Under the pieces are notes generated by a model that was not told the origin of the DNA, ran no database searches, and saw only the letters and a program-made list of their open reading frames with translations. A DNA stretch of 64,000 nucleotides, taken from Flavobacterium shii (lineage in GTDB: Bacteria; Bacteroidota; Bacteroidia; Flavobacteriales; Flavobacteriaceae). Below, piece by piece: positions 54,702 to 64,000 of this stretch (position 1 is the stretch's first letter; the number at the start of each line of letters is the position of its first letter). The stretch covers positions 62,001 through 126,000 of the forward strand of contig NZ_JAOZEW010000004.1 in assembly GCF_025847235.1 (NCBI RefSeq), in the 5' to 3' direction. Made by a program: the position numbers and the translations under genes.

Positions 54702-56351
54702 ATGAATCGTCAAACCATTATTATCTGTTGTAGTATTTTTATAAGTAGTATTAATTTAATCGGGCAAGAAATCCCAAAAATTATTGGTTCTCAACAAAAA
54801 CTTGTGACTAATTATCTTCCCGATTTTAGCTATGCCGGATATCATTTTGGCGAAAGCAAAATTCCGGAATCGCAAGGAAAAATTGTAAATGCTACCGATT
54901 ATGGAGTAAAAGCCAATGATGGTTTGGATGATTCGAAAGCATTGCTGAAAGCAATAAAAGCCTGTAATGAAATCGAAGGAAATGTAGTTTTACAATTGCC
55001 AGCTGGCAGAATCATATTAAGTGATATTTTATATATAGAAAGAAGCAATTTTGTACTTCGTGGTGCAGGTTCGGGCGAAACTGGAACGGAGATTTATTGC
55101 CCAAGACCGATGATGTATTTCAAGGATCCTGAATCTTTGGCAGAATTAAGAGAATACTTAAACACATTTGATAAAAGGCAACGCGAACCCGAAAATAATG
55201 TCGATTTACCTTTTTCGCAATATGCATGGTCTGGCGGAATTATCTGGACGCAAGTTCCCAAGGAACGAGTAAAATCGTATTTGGACAAATATGAACCAAA
55301 ATCTAATCCTCTAGCCAAAGTAAGCAGTGGTACTATGGGAGAACATATTATAACTGTTTCGGACATAAAAGGCTTGAAAGTTGGCGATATTGTAGAGCTT
55401 CAATTATTTAATAAAGACGGTGAAAATGGCGAAATCATTAAAGATTTGTATAAAGGCGCCAATGTAAAACCTGGTTCTCATCATTGGAAATTTCCGATGT
55501 TACCTATCGTAAGACAACAAGTAGAAATTATAAAAATAGCAGGCACTAAAATAACAATAAAAACTCCCTTAACTATTTCCATAAAACCAAGTTATCAGGC
55601 ACAATTGGTCGAATGGAAACACTTAAACGAGGTCGGAATCGAACATTTACGTTTTACATTCCCCGATATTCCTAGAATTGCACATCATGTTGAGCCGGGA
55701 AATAACGCAATATTTTTAACCCGTCTTTTTAATAGTTGGGTCAAAGATGTAACAATTACAAATGCCGATAGTGGTATTCTTGCCGAAGAAATTGCTAATG
55801 TTACCATTCAGGATATTGTTACCAATGGGGATCATATGGCACATTATACCGTGACATTAGGCGGCGTGCACAACGTTTTGGTCAAGAATCTTAAAATTTA
55901 TAACAAAGCCGTTCATCCCTTGAGTTTTAATACGTTTGCTACTAAAAACGTATATCAAGATTGTGAGATCTTTGTAGATCCCCTTTTAGACCAACATTCG
56001 GGTGCCAATCATCAAAATTTATTTGATAATATTACGGTTCATATCACTCCCGATAAAAACAGCAGTTACGCTTTATTTGGTGGCGGTGGAGCCGATTATT
56101 GGAAACCTTCACACGCGCCATACAGTACTTTCTGGAATCTCAATATTCTGGTATCAAATCCTGATAAAATCTCAAAACCTGTTTTATTATACGGAATGAA
56201 AGACGGACCTTTTGCAAGAATTATTGGTGTGAACGGCAATTGCAAATTTGATGTAAAATATGAACCCGATGCTTATATCGAATTCCTTAATATACCTATA
56301 GATAAAGTTCCTTCATTATATGATTATCAATTGAAAAAACGATTGAAATGA
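54702..56351 (+). CDS. Secreted right-handed beta-helix protein (DUF4955-like, pectate lyase superfamily)
   Basis: A 549-residue exported protein. A signal-like N-terminus (IIICCSIFISSINLIGQ) is followed by a Pec_lyase_3-like segment (NATDYGVKANDGLDDSKALLKAIKACNE, about 63-90) and repeated short strands (NSWVKDVTITNADSGILAEEI, NVTIQDIVTNGDH, GGVHNVLVKNLKIYNKAVHPLSF). This fits a beta-helix of the DUF4955 type. The GH28 motifs NNDG and GDD are not present, so it may be a lyase or an untyped glycan enzyme. It follows the second MFS gene, so its product may feed glucuronate or unsaturated uronate into set 2. Confidence 0.75.
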   Translation: MNRQTIIICCSIFISSINLIGQEIPKIIGSQQKLVTNYLPDFSYAGYHFGESKIPESQGKIVNATDYGVKANDGLDDSKALLKAIKACNEIEGNVVLQLPAGRIILSDILYIERSNFVLRGAGSGETGTEIYCPRPMMYFKDPESLAELREYLNTFDKRQREPENNVDLPFSQYAWSGGIIWTQVPKERVKSYLDKYEPKSNPLAKVSSGTMGEHIITVSDIKGLKVGDIVELQLFNKDGENGEIIKDLYKGANVKPGSHHWKFPMLPIVRQQVEIIKIAGTKITIKTPLTISIKPSYQAQLVEWKHLNEVGIEHLRFTFPDIPRIAHHVEPGNNAIFLTRLFNSWVKDVTITNADSGILAEEIANVTIQDIVTNGDHMAHYTVTLGGVHNVLVKNLKIYNKAVHPLSFNTFATKNVYQDCEIFVDPLLDQHSGANHQNLFDNITVHITPDKNSSYALFGGGGADYWKPSHAPYSTFWNLNILVSNPDKISKPVLLYGMKDGPFARIIGVNGNCKFDVKYEPDAYIEFLNIPIDKVPSLYDYQLKKRLK

Positions 56352-56486
56352 GTTTAATAAGAGACAAAGGTTCAAAGGGACAAAGTTCTCGATAATAAAT
56401 CCATAAAAAAGGAAACCTTTGTCTCTCTGAATCTTTGAACCTTTGTTCCTTTGTTCCTCTGAACCTTTAAACCTAAAAAAAACGCT

Positions 56487-59400
56487 ATGAAATATAAAAT
56501 AGCTTTTCTGGCACTACTTTTTATTTCTGGAAATCTATTTTCTCAGAATAAATACCGTCTAAAAAATATTTCGACCACCGATGGACTTTCTCAAAGTTCG
56601 GTCATTGCTATACATCAGGATAAATTTGGGCAAATGTGGTTTGGAACCCGTGATGGACTTAATAAATACGATGGCAGCAAATTCACTGTTTTTAGAAATG
56701 ATGTTACAGATAAAACGTCTATAAGCAACAATGATATTCTGGCAATTGAGGAAGATGCCACTGGCAAAATATGGGTGGGAACATATAACGGTCTTAATTG
56801 TTATGATCCAGTTACCAATACTTTTAAGAGATATTTGCATACCAAAACCAATCATACGATAAGCGGTAATGCTGTTTGGTCTATCAAGAAAATTGGTGAC
56901 GAAATGTGGTTTGGAACATCTAAAGGATTAACTATTTATAATAATAAAACAAACCTATTTACATCTGTTTTTCATTCAGATACCGATAATTCAAGTTTAC
57001 CTAGCAATAATATTATTACTATTTTAAAAACTAAAAAAGGAGAAATATGTATTGGTACAACCAAAGGTTTATGTCAGCTTACGAATAGAAAAAATGGCAA
57101 ATTTTATTTTAAAGATTATCCGCTAAACAATATCGATAAACTAAATGTTCAGGCTATTGCCGAAGACATTCATGGTGATTTATGGATTGGTACAAAGAAT
57201 AAAGGGCTGCTAAAACTTGATAAATCGATTAATAAATTTGTTCCCTTTTTGGATAATGAAAAGTACAAAGAGATAAGTTCGGACATTCGAGCTTTGGCAA
57301 TAGATACAAAAGGTTCGTTATGGATTGGTGCTTACGATGGAATATATATTCTTGGAGAAGATAAGAGTATTCAGAAAATAAATAACAGCAATAATAGCAA
57401 CGGAATTGATAAAGTAAAATCGGTTTTTATTGATAAAAAGGGTTCGGTGTGGATTGGTTGTTATTACAAAGGCGTTAATATTTGGGATGTATCCAATGTC
57501 AATTTTTCTAATTACAACCAGAATTCAAAGAAGATTCCGTTGAGCTTTGATGTCGTAAGCGCAATTGTTGCCGATAAAAATCAGAATATTTATTTTGGGA
57601 CTGAAGGTGGCGGAATCACGATTTATAATAAGAATACTGAGGCAACGAGTTACATTAATAGTAAATCGGGACAAACGACTAAGAATGATATAAAATCGAT
57701 GTGTCTTGCAGAGAATAATATCCTATGGATCGGTACATTTTCTAAAGGAATATCGGCTTATAATACTATTACAAAAAGAATCGAAGAAGACAGAATCCCT
57801 GTCGATTTAAACAATTTACTGAAAGAAACAGGTGTTTATTCTATCAAAACCGAAGGAAACGGTATATTATGGATCGGAACTTTTGGTAAAGGACTAATTC
57901 GATATAATACGCTTGATAAAACTTTTCAAGTAATTGGGAATGATAATACCACCGCCAATTATCTGACTAATAATATTGTGCGAACAATTCTGGTCGATAA
58001 AAAAAATGGTGTTTGGATAGGTACTCAAAACGGACTTAATTTTATCTCGTTAAAAGAGACTAAGCAAAATAACTACGCTATAAAACATTTCTTTTATGAT
58101 AGTTCAGCTTTGGCTGGAGATGATATTCTTACTTTATTTCAAGACAATCAGGGTAGAATTTGGGTTGGTACAAAAGCAAAAGGCTTACATTATTTTGATG
58201 GAAAAAAGTTTACTAAGATTAATCTAAAAGTAGGTAATACTGTTATTACTTCGATACACTCAATTCTGGAAGATGCCGATAAAAACTTATGGATAAGTAC
58301 AAATCAAGGAATTATAAAGTACAATACACTACAGAAAAAGATTGTACTTTATGATCAAAAAGATGGATTAACAAGTAATGAATTCAATGATAATGCTTCA
58401 TTAAAACTAGATTCAAACCGATTTTATTTCGGAAGCCCTTCGGGAATAACCTATTTTGATGCTAAAAAAATCTCTCTGAATCCTTATTCTCCACAAGTAT
58501 TAATAACGAACTTGAGAATTAAAAATGAGACTATCAATCCTAATGATAAAGATAAGATTCTAGAAAAAAGTATTGGTTATACCACAACTATAACGCTAGA
58601 TTATGATAAGGCTAATTTCACGATAAGCTTTGCAATACCTAATTATATCAGATCTAAAAACAACGAATATAGTTACCGATTAATTGGTTTAGAGAACAAC
58701 TGGACGACTACTAAAAATACCGAAGCAATATTTGCAATTCAGAATCCGGGAACGTACACTTTTGAGGTAAAGGGGGCTAATAATGATGGTGTTTGGAACA
58801 AAGTTCCGACTACACTAACCGTTGTTGTTAAACCTGCTCCTTGGCGAAGTGTTTGGGCATTTTTATTTTATGGTTTGGTAATTGGTCTGGGATTATATGG
58901 CTTGATTTGGATCATAAAATCGAAAGCGAGATTGAAACAAAAATTAGAATTAGAATATCTGGAAACCAAGCGTATTGAAGAAAACAACTTGGCTAAACTA
59001 GATTTTTTCACTAATATATCTCATGAATTCAGGACTCCGCTAACCTTAATATTAGGGCCTTTACAACAAATATTGGCAGATTATAACGGAACTAATGAAA
59101 TGTATAAGAAACTCTTGGTGATTGAAGGAAGTGCGAATCATCTCCTGAACCTCATCAATAGATTAATGGACTTTAGAAAATTAGAAAATCATCAGGTTAC
59201 ACTAGAATCTGCCAATGGGAATATTGTGAAATTTACCAAAGAAATTTTCTTGTCTTTTATCGAATATGCCAAAGATGGTGGTTACAGTTATACATTTGAA
59301 TCTACTGAAGATGAAATATTAGTTTATTTTGATAGATATAAACTAGAACGTGTTTTTTATAATTTAATCTCAAACGCTTTTAGATATACACCCAAAGGTG

Positions 59401-60575
59401 GAAATATCAATATTAAAATATCACGCGATAATGCAAACATTTTTATAGCCGTCGAAGACTCTGGTGTTGGTATTGCCGAAGCACATATTGATAAAATTTT
59501 TGATTTGTTTTTTGAAATTCCAACACACAATAACGTTCAGAAGAATTATAACAAAGGAACTGGAATTGGATTATCAATAGTAAAAAACATCGTAAAACTT
59601 CATAAAGGTTCTATAGATGTAACGAATAAAAAAACGGAAGGGGTAGTTTTTAAAGTAACACTTCCGCTTGGTAGAGAACATCTTTTGGAAAGCGAAATCA
59701 TTACAGATTTTAAAATAAGTGATGATATTACTCAATATGCTGCTCAGCTAGAAACGACAACTATAACGGAACACGAGGATATTGATGATTTTATTATCAA
59801 AGCCGATAAACAAACCATCTTGATTGTTGAAGATCACAAGGTCTTACGTTCTTTCATGAAGAATTTACTCAAGAAAGATTATAATATTATTGAAGCCGAT
59901 AACGGAAAGGTTGCTTTTGAAAAGGCTCTAAAATACATTCCGAATTTAATTATCAGTGATGTTATCATGCCCGAAATGGTAGGAACGGAACTGTGCTCTA
60001 AGATTAAAGAGAATTTAAAAACCAGTCATATTCCGGTTATATTACTTACTTCGAGATCTTCGTTGGTATATAAATTTGAAGGTTTAGAAAGTGGTGCCGA
60101 TGATTATATTAGTAAACCTTTTAACTTAATTGAATTTAAACTTCGCGTTAAGAATCTTCTGAATTCCACCGAGCGACTAAAGAACAAGTTCTCTAGTGAG
60201 GATAACTTCTCGCCTTCGGAGATAACAGTTTCCTCAATGGATGAGGAACTATTAAAAAAAGCCTTTAAGATTGTTGAGGATAACATATCAAATGAACACT
60301 TCGATATACCGTTTTTTAGCTCAGAACTTGGGGTAAGTCGTACAATGTTGTTCCTTAAAATAAAGGCTTGGACGAATTTTACTCCCAATGAGTTTGTTCA
60401 TGAAGTAAGATTAAAACGTGCCGTACAACTCCTAGAGCAAAACAAACTCAACATCTCGGAAGTAAGCTATAAAATAGGTTTTAACAACCCCAAATACTTT
60501 AGTAAATGTTTCCAAAAAAGATACGGAGAAACGCCGTCGCAATTTGCGGATAAGTTTTACGAAAAGGTTTCTTGA
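56487..60575 (+). CDS. Hybrid two-component system sensor/regulator (HTCS)
   Basis: A 1362-residue one-protein signalling system of Bacteroidota. After the signal peptide (1-20) come about 14 propeller repeats (WFGTRDGL, IWVGTYNGL, LWIGAYDGI and similar, to about 660), a Y_Y_Y domain (about 690-770), a membrane helix (about 790-812), a histidine kinase with H846 (ISHEFRTPLTL), an ATPase domain (GIGLSIVKNIVKLH), a receiver with D1158 (IISDVIMPE), and a C-terminal AraC-type HTH (SEVSYKIGFNNPKYFSKCF). It would sense a periplasmic oligosaccharide and control a nearby locus, probably the SusC genes starting at 61478. Confidence 0.96.
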   Translation: MKYKIAFLALLFISGNLFSQNKYRLKNISTTDGLSQSSVIAIHQDKFGQMWFGTRDGLNKYDGSKFTVFRNDVTDKTSISNNDILAIEEDATGKIWVGTYNGLNCYDPVTNTFKRYLHTKTNHTISGNAVWSIKKIGDEMWFGTSKGLTIYNNKTNLFTSVFHSDTDNSSLPSNNIITILKTKKGEICIGTTKGLCQLTNRKNGKFYFKDYPLNNIDKLNVQAIAEDIHGDLWIGTKNKGLLKLDKSINKFVPFLDNEKYKEISSDIRALAIDTKGSLWIGAYDGIYILGEDKSIQKINNSNNSNGIDKVKSVFIDKKGSVWIGCYYKGVNIWDVSNVNFSNYNQNSKKIPLSFDVVSAIVADKNQNIYFGTEGGGITIYNKNTEATSYINSKSGQTTKNDIKSMCLAENNILWIGTFSKGISAYNTITKRIEEDRIPVDLNNLLKETGVYSIKTEGNGILWIGTFGKGLIRYNTLDKTFQVIGNDNTTANYLTNNIVRTILVDKKNGVWIGTQNGLNFISLKETKQNNYAIKHFFYDSSALAGDDILTLFQDNQGRIWVGTKAKGLHYFDGKKFTKINLKVGNTVITSIHSILEDADKNLWISTNQGIIKYNTLQKKIVLYDQKDGLTSNEFNDNASLKLDSNRFYFGSPSGITYFDAKKISLNPYSPQVLITNLRIKNETINPNDKDKILEKSIGYTTTITLDYDKANFTISFAIPNYIRSKNNEYSYRLIGLENNWTTTKNTEAIFAIQNPGTYTFEVKGANNDGVWNKVPTTLTVVVKPAPWRSVWAFLFYGLVIGLGLYGLIWIIKSKARLKQKLELEYLETKRIEENNLAKLDFFTNISHEFRTPLTLILGPLQQILADYNGTNEMYKKLLVIEGSANHLLNLINRLMDFRKLENHQVTLESANGNIVKFTKEIFLSFIEYAKDGGYSYTFESTEDEILVYFDRYKLERVFYNLISNAFRYTPKGGNINIKISRDNANIFIAVEDSGVGIAEAHIDKIFDLFFEIPTHNNVQKNYNKGTGIGLSIVKNIVKLHKGSIDVTNKKTEGVVFKVTLPLGREHLLESEIITDFKISDDITQYAAQLETTTITEHEDIDDFIIKADKQTILIVEDHKVLRSFMKNLLKKDYNIIEADNGKVAFEKALKYIPNLIISDVIMPEMVGTELCSKIKENLKTSHIPVILLTSRSSLVYKFEGLESGADDYISKPFNLIEFKLRVKNLLNSTERLKNKFSSEDNFSPSEITVSSMDEELLKKAFKIVEDNISNEHFDIPFFSSELGVSRTMLFLKIKAWTNFTPNEFVHEVRLKRAVQLLEQNKLNISEVSYKIGFNNPKYFSKCFQKRYGETPSQFADKFYEKVS

Positions 60576-61477
60576 GGTTTTGGGGTGTTGAGAGTTTAAT
60601 TTTCTATTCTCATAGTCATTTCAAACTGAGGAATAAAGGACTCAGTTTGCGGAGACGCACTGCGGTGCGCCTCTACGATTCCTAGATTGTGTTGATTACA
60701 AATTATGCGTAAACAAATAGAGTAAATATCCTATTTGTTTACCCAATCTTGTCACCCTGAGGAACGAAGGGTCTCCGTAAGAAACTAACACAAACTTGTT
60801 TTACATTATCGAGCTACTCGTGGAGATTGCTTCGCCAGTTCGCTATCGCTCGTGTCTTCGTTCCTCAGAAAGACAAGTTTGTGGTTAGCCCAGTGTTAGC
60901 TAGTGTATAAAATTAGAAACTAACACAATCCAGGAATTGTAGAGGCGCACCGCAGTGCGTCTCCGCAAACTGAGCCTTTCTCCTGAGGTTTCAGGACGCT
61001 AAGGGTAACAAGATTATATAAAGTAGGATATATACTCTATTTATTTTCACACAATCAAAAATCAACACAATCCAGGAATCGTAGAGGCGCACCCCAGTGC
61101 GTCTCCGTAAACTGAATCTCTTCCTAAGGGTAACAAAATTACAAATCTAAAAATCTAACTTATCTAAGTCAGTCTAAGCTAGTCTAATGATCTAAGCTAG
61201 TCTAGAATCTAACAATCTAAGCAAGTCTAAAAATTCTAAGCCAGTCCAAAAATCCATTTTCCCCACATTCCTAGTATTTTCAGCACCTAAAAGCATGTTT
61301 TTGGATTTTTGGATACCCTTTTTTGGACTTCTATATCGTTTTCGGAATATACATTTGCGATATGAAATTCAGAAAAGAAAAGCTCATCTTAGCACAAGTT
61401 TTATTAGTAACGCTAATAATAAGCATGAGTTTATTACTTCTTTATTTTCTTTAAAATTAACCTTAAACCAAAAATGA
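60576..61477. repeat. Repeat-rich intergenic region
   Basis: About 900 bp between the HTCS and the third SusC. It holds three copies of the GACGCACTGCGGTGCG palindrome (60652-60678, 60939-60965, 61081-61108, the last two inverted), CCTGAGGAACGAAGGGTCT-type hairpins at 60748-60890, and a TCTAAGC/TAGTCTAA repeat at 61145-61250. A promoter-like TACATTTG lies at 61350-61357. A 30-codon hydrophobic frame at 61362-61454 is not supported as a gene. Confidence 0.7.
61350..61357 (+). promoter_or_regulatory. Putative -7 promoter element for the third SusC (TACATTTG)
   Basis: Matches TAnnTTTG about 120 bases before the SusC start. A TTG lies 24 bases upstream, longer than the usual spacing, so the -33 part is doubtful. 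Confidence 0.45.
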
Positions 61478-64000
61478 ATGTTAACAACCAAAAAAATCAA
61501 ATCGCTTAAATGGTGTTTCCTATGCCTCTTTTTATTAGGGAATGCTATTATGAATGCACAGGAGAGAAGGGTAACTGGAAAGATAGTTTCTAGTGATGAT
61601 TCTCTTGGTCTTCCTGGTGCCAATGTTTTTGTAAAAGGAACTTCAATAGGAGGATCTGCCGATATGGATGGCTCCTACTCTATCTTAGTTTCTGAGAAAG
61701 ATGCTGTATTAGTATTCAACTTTGTGGGATATCAAACTCAGGAGATTCCACTTGGAAATAAAACCGTAGTCAATGTGACTTTAAAGCCCGATACTAAGAA
61801 TCTTGATGAAGTAATCGTTATTGGTTATGGTACTCGTAAAAAGAGCGATATAACGGGCTCGGTATCATCGGTTACTGCCAAGGAATTAACGGCTTATCCG
61901 TTGTTAAATGCAGAGATGGCTTTACAAGGTCGTGCTGCTGGGGTATCCGTACAATCTAATAACGGAGGAGAACCAGGTGCGCCTGTAAAAATTAGGGTAC
62001 GTGGGGGAACATCTATTAATGCTAGTGGAGACGCGCTTATTGTGGTTGATGGTTTTGCAGGAGTTTCTATGCCAGCGCCTCAGGATATAGCATCGGTAGA
62101 GATATTAAAAGATGCATCGGCAACGGCTATTTATGGTTCCAGAGGTTCTAATGGAGTTATTATGGTTACTACCAAAAAAGGAAAGCCGGGTAAGACAGTT
62201 ATTGAGTTTAGCAACTCTACTTCTGTGCAAGCAGTAAATAATAAATTAGATTTACTAGATGCAGATCAATTTGCAACTTACAGAAAAAGCTTTACAACAC
62301 ATACGCAAGGCCCTGCAAATACAAATTGGCAAGATGTCATTTATCGTGAAGGAATGATATCGAACACGCAATTATCATTTTCAGGTGGTTCAGAGAAAGT
62401 GCGATTCTATGTTTCTGGAAACTATTTTAATCAATCGGGAGTAGTAATTAATTCTGGAATCGATAAATACTCGATTGTGAGTAATCTTGAGGCAGATGTT
62501 ACCGATAAATTTAAAGTAGGATTGAATTTGTTTCAAAGTAAATCCAACAAAGAAGGAATTGTAAGCCAAACAAGTGCTGGCGGAACTGGTGCTGCGGGTG
62601 TTATTGCATCGGCTTACAGATTTATGCCCGATAAAGGAATTTACAACCCAGATGGTTCGTATACAACCTCAGCTCCTATTGGCGATGATATCGATAATCC
62701 GTATGCAACAGCAATGGATAATGTGAGCGAAGTAGAATCGATTGTAAATAGATCTAACTTTTTTGCTACATACAAGTTTAATAAAAGCTTTGAGTTTAAA
62801 ACTACATTGGGATTATCTGATTCTAATTCGCAAACAGGAAGATTCATTCCGTCAACATTAATAGCAGGGAAGACTATAAAAGGAGAAGCTTCGGTAAGTA
62901 ACTCCAGAAATTCTTCTTTCCTTACAGAGAATTACCTAACATACAAACATGAAATTATAGAAAAAGGAATCTTAACTGTTCTTGGTGGTTACTCCTATCA
63001 GAAAAATAAAAACCAAACTTCTTATGCTGGATCTAGAGGATTCTTAACCAATACAAATTCGTATCATAATTTGGGTGCAGGAACTGTGTTCTTAAAACCG
63101 GGTTCTTCGTTGTCTGAAACAGAATTGATTTCGGCTTTTGGAAGGTTGAATTTTGATTATGCCGATAAATACTTATTTACGTTTACTGCCAGAAGAGATG
63201 GTTCGTCTAGCTTTAGTAAAAACGAAAAATATGGAACTTTCCCGTCGGGAGCAATTGGCTGGAATGTGAGCAAGGAAAATTTCTTAAAAGACAGTAAATC
63301 GATTTCTAATCTTAAACTAAGAGCTAGTTATGGTGCTACAGGAAATCCATCTATTGATCCTTATTCTACATTATCAAGATATTCAGAAATATATGATGTG
63401 AGCGGCGATGTAATTGTTAATGCCGTACAATTAACCTCATTAGACAATCCTAATTTAAAATGGGAAACATCATACCAACAAGATTACGGAATTGACCTAG
63501 GCTTGTTTGATAACAGAATTAGCTTAACTGCCGATTACTATAAAACCATTACTAAGGATTTATTGTTTAACAGACCTTTACCGGGAATCTCGGGAATTGC
63601 TTCTCAACTACAAAATGTGGGAGAATTAGAAAATAAAGGTTGGGAGCTTGGTATAAATACCAGAAATTTTATTGGTGAAGTTTTTACATGGTCTACCAAC
63701 TTTAATATTTCATCAAACAAGAATAAAGTATTAAAACTTGCCGATAACAAAGACTTACTTATTAACTCTACTCCAGGGCATTTTCTTGCCACAGATTCTC
63801 AAATCCTGAGAGTTGGACAACCTGTAGGTTCGTTTTTTGGGTTTGTCTATGATGGTGTTATCCAACAAGGAGAAACGGTTCTTCCCGGAAATTTTGAAAC
63901 TATTCCCGGTGGAGAAAAATTTAAAGATGTAAATGGCGACGGAAAATTAGACTCTAATGATAAAACAATTATTGGGAATCCTAATCCTGATTTCATCTTT
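61478..64000 (+). CDS. SusC/RagA-type TonB-dependent transporter (5' part, cut by window end)
   Basis: An open frame of 841 codons from ATG 61478 to the window edge. I use 61478 because the ATG at 61474 reads into a stop after 11 codons. The signal (FLCLFLLGNAIMNAQ) precedes a carboxypeptidase-D-like domain (VTGKIVSSDDSLGLPGANVF), a TonB box (EVIVIGYGT), a plug (SVEILKDASATAIYGSRGSNG) and a long barrel. Position after the HTCS suggests it is the first gene of another polysaccharide locus that continues to the right. Confidence 0.93.
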   Translation, partial: MLTTKKIKSLKWCFLCLFLLGNAIMNAQERRVTGKIVSSDDSLGLPGANVFVKGTSIGGSADMDGSYSILVSEKDAVLVFNFVGYQTQEIPLGNKTVVNVTLKPDTKNLDEVIVIGYGTRKKSDITGSVSSVTAKELTAYPLLNAEMALQGRAAGVSVQSNNGGEPGAPVKIRVRGGTSINASGDALIVVDGFAGVSMPAPQDIASVEILKDASATAIYGSRGSNGVIMVTTKKGKPGKTVIEFSNSTSVQAVNNKLDLLDADQFATYRKSFTTHTQGPANTNWQDVIYREGMISNTQLSFSGGSEKVRFYVSGNYFNQSGVVINSGIDKYSIVSNLEADVTDKFKVGLNLFQSKSNKEGIVSQTSAGGTGAAGVIASAYRFMPDKGIYNPDGSYTTSAPIGDDIDNPYATAMDNVSEVESIVNRSNFFATYKFNKSFEFKTTLGLSDSNSQTGRFIPSTLIAGKTIKGEASVSNSRNSSFLTENYLTYKHEIIEKGILTVLGGYSYQKNKNQTSYAGSRGFLTNTNSYHNLGAGTVFLKPGSSLSETELISAFGRLNFDYADKYLFTFTARRDGSSSFSKNEKYGTFPSGAIGWNVSKENFLKDSKSISNLKLRASYGATGNPSIDPYSTLSRYSEIYDVSGDVIVNAVQLTSLDNPNLKWETSYQQDYGIDLGLFDNRISLTADYYKTITKDLLFNRPLPGISGIASQLQNVGELENKGWELGINTRNFIGEVFTWSTNFNISSNKNKVLKLADNKDLLINSTPGHFLATDSQILRVGQPVGSFFGFVYDGVIQQGETVLPGNFETIPGGEKFKDVNGDGKLDSNDKTIIGNPNPDFIF

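Noticed and set aside
61362..61454. 30-codon frame encoding a single hydrophobic helix before the third SusC
   Set aside because: The likely transcription start from TACATTTG at 61350-61357 falls at or after its ATG, and it has no recognisable family.

Overview
This window is a pectin and uronic-acid utilisation region from an AT-rich Bacteroidota genome, most likely Flavobacterium or a close relative. The evidence is three SusC-type receptors (the third cut by the window edge) with two SusD partners, a hybrid two-component system (HTCS), Bacteroidota-type TAnnTTTG promoter elements, weak ribosome binding sites, and many interspersed hairpin repeats in the gaps. I see no rRNA, tRNA, CRISPR array, transposase or phage gene.

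Layout. 1-4.2 kb holds housekeeping genes: a 5'-truncated ABC exporter, a DoxX protein, a half-size EamA protein, an Hsp20 and a VIT/CCC1 protein. 4.2-15.1 kb is a leftward block of secreted pectinolytic enzymes: CE12 acetylesterase, GH28, a PL10/CE8 pair split by a frameshift, GH43, two GH105 (one frameshifted), a DUF4861 protein and an esterase. 15.2-29.2 kb holds two leftward SusC/SusD units; the second also carries a GH28 and an FN3/beta-helix lipoprotein. A LacI-type regulator (29.5 kb, +) is followed by a leftward uronate catabolic set at 30.8-41 kb (uxaA, uxaB, kdgA, kdgK, uxaC, kduD, kduI, hexuronate MFS). A second, rightward set at 41.3-56.4 kb carries an esterase, kduI, kduD, a DUF4861 protein, a divergent LacI gene, kdgK, a YhcH-family protein, kdgA, an SDR oxidoreductase, uxuA, uxaC, an MFS transporter and a beta-helix protein. 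A 1362-residue HTCS precedes a third SusC that runs off the end.

How it fits together. Surface lipoproteins and SusC channels would import oligogalacturonides. PL10, CE8, CE12, GH28, GH43 and GH105 would cut, de-esterify and trim them to galacturonate and unsaturated uronate. MFS permeases would carry monomers to the cytoplasm. Set 1 runs the galacturonate/altronate branch plus the KduI/KduD branch to KDG, then to pyruvate and glyceraldehyde-3-phosphate. Set 2 repeats KduI/KduD, UxaC, KdgK and KdgA but has the mannonate branch (SDR and UxuA), so it suits glucuronate or glucuronate-containing polymers.

Most notable observations: (i) exact or near-exact copies of the palindrome TGTAATCGATTACA before four transcription units and imperfect copies near lacI, suggesting one LacI regulon; (ii) a duplicated promoter module of about 180 bp before both SusC-containing units; (iii) a PL10-CE8 fusion broken exactly at an A10 run that contains the heptamer A-AAA-AAG; (iv) a second LacI-type gene with no ATG, GTG or TTG in front of its DNA-binding helix, facing a kdgK promoter that carries its own palindrome.
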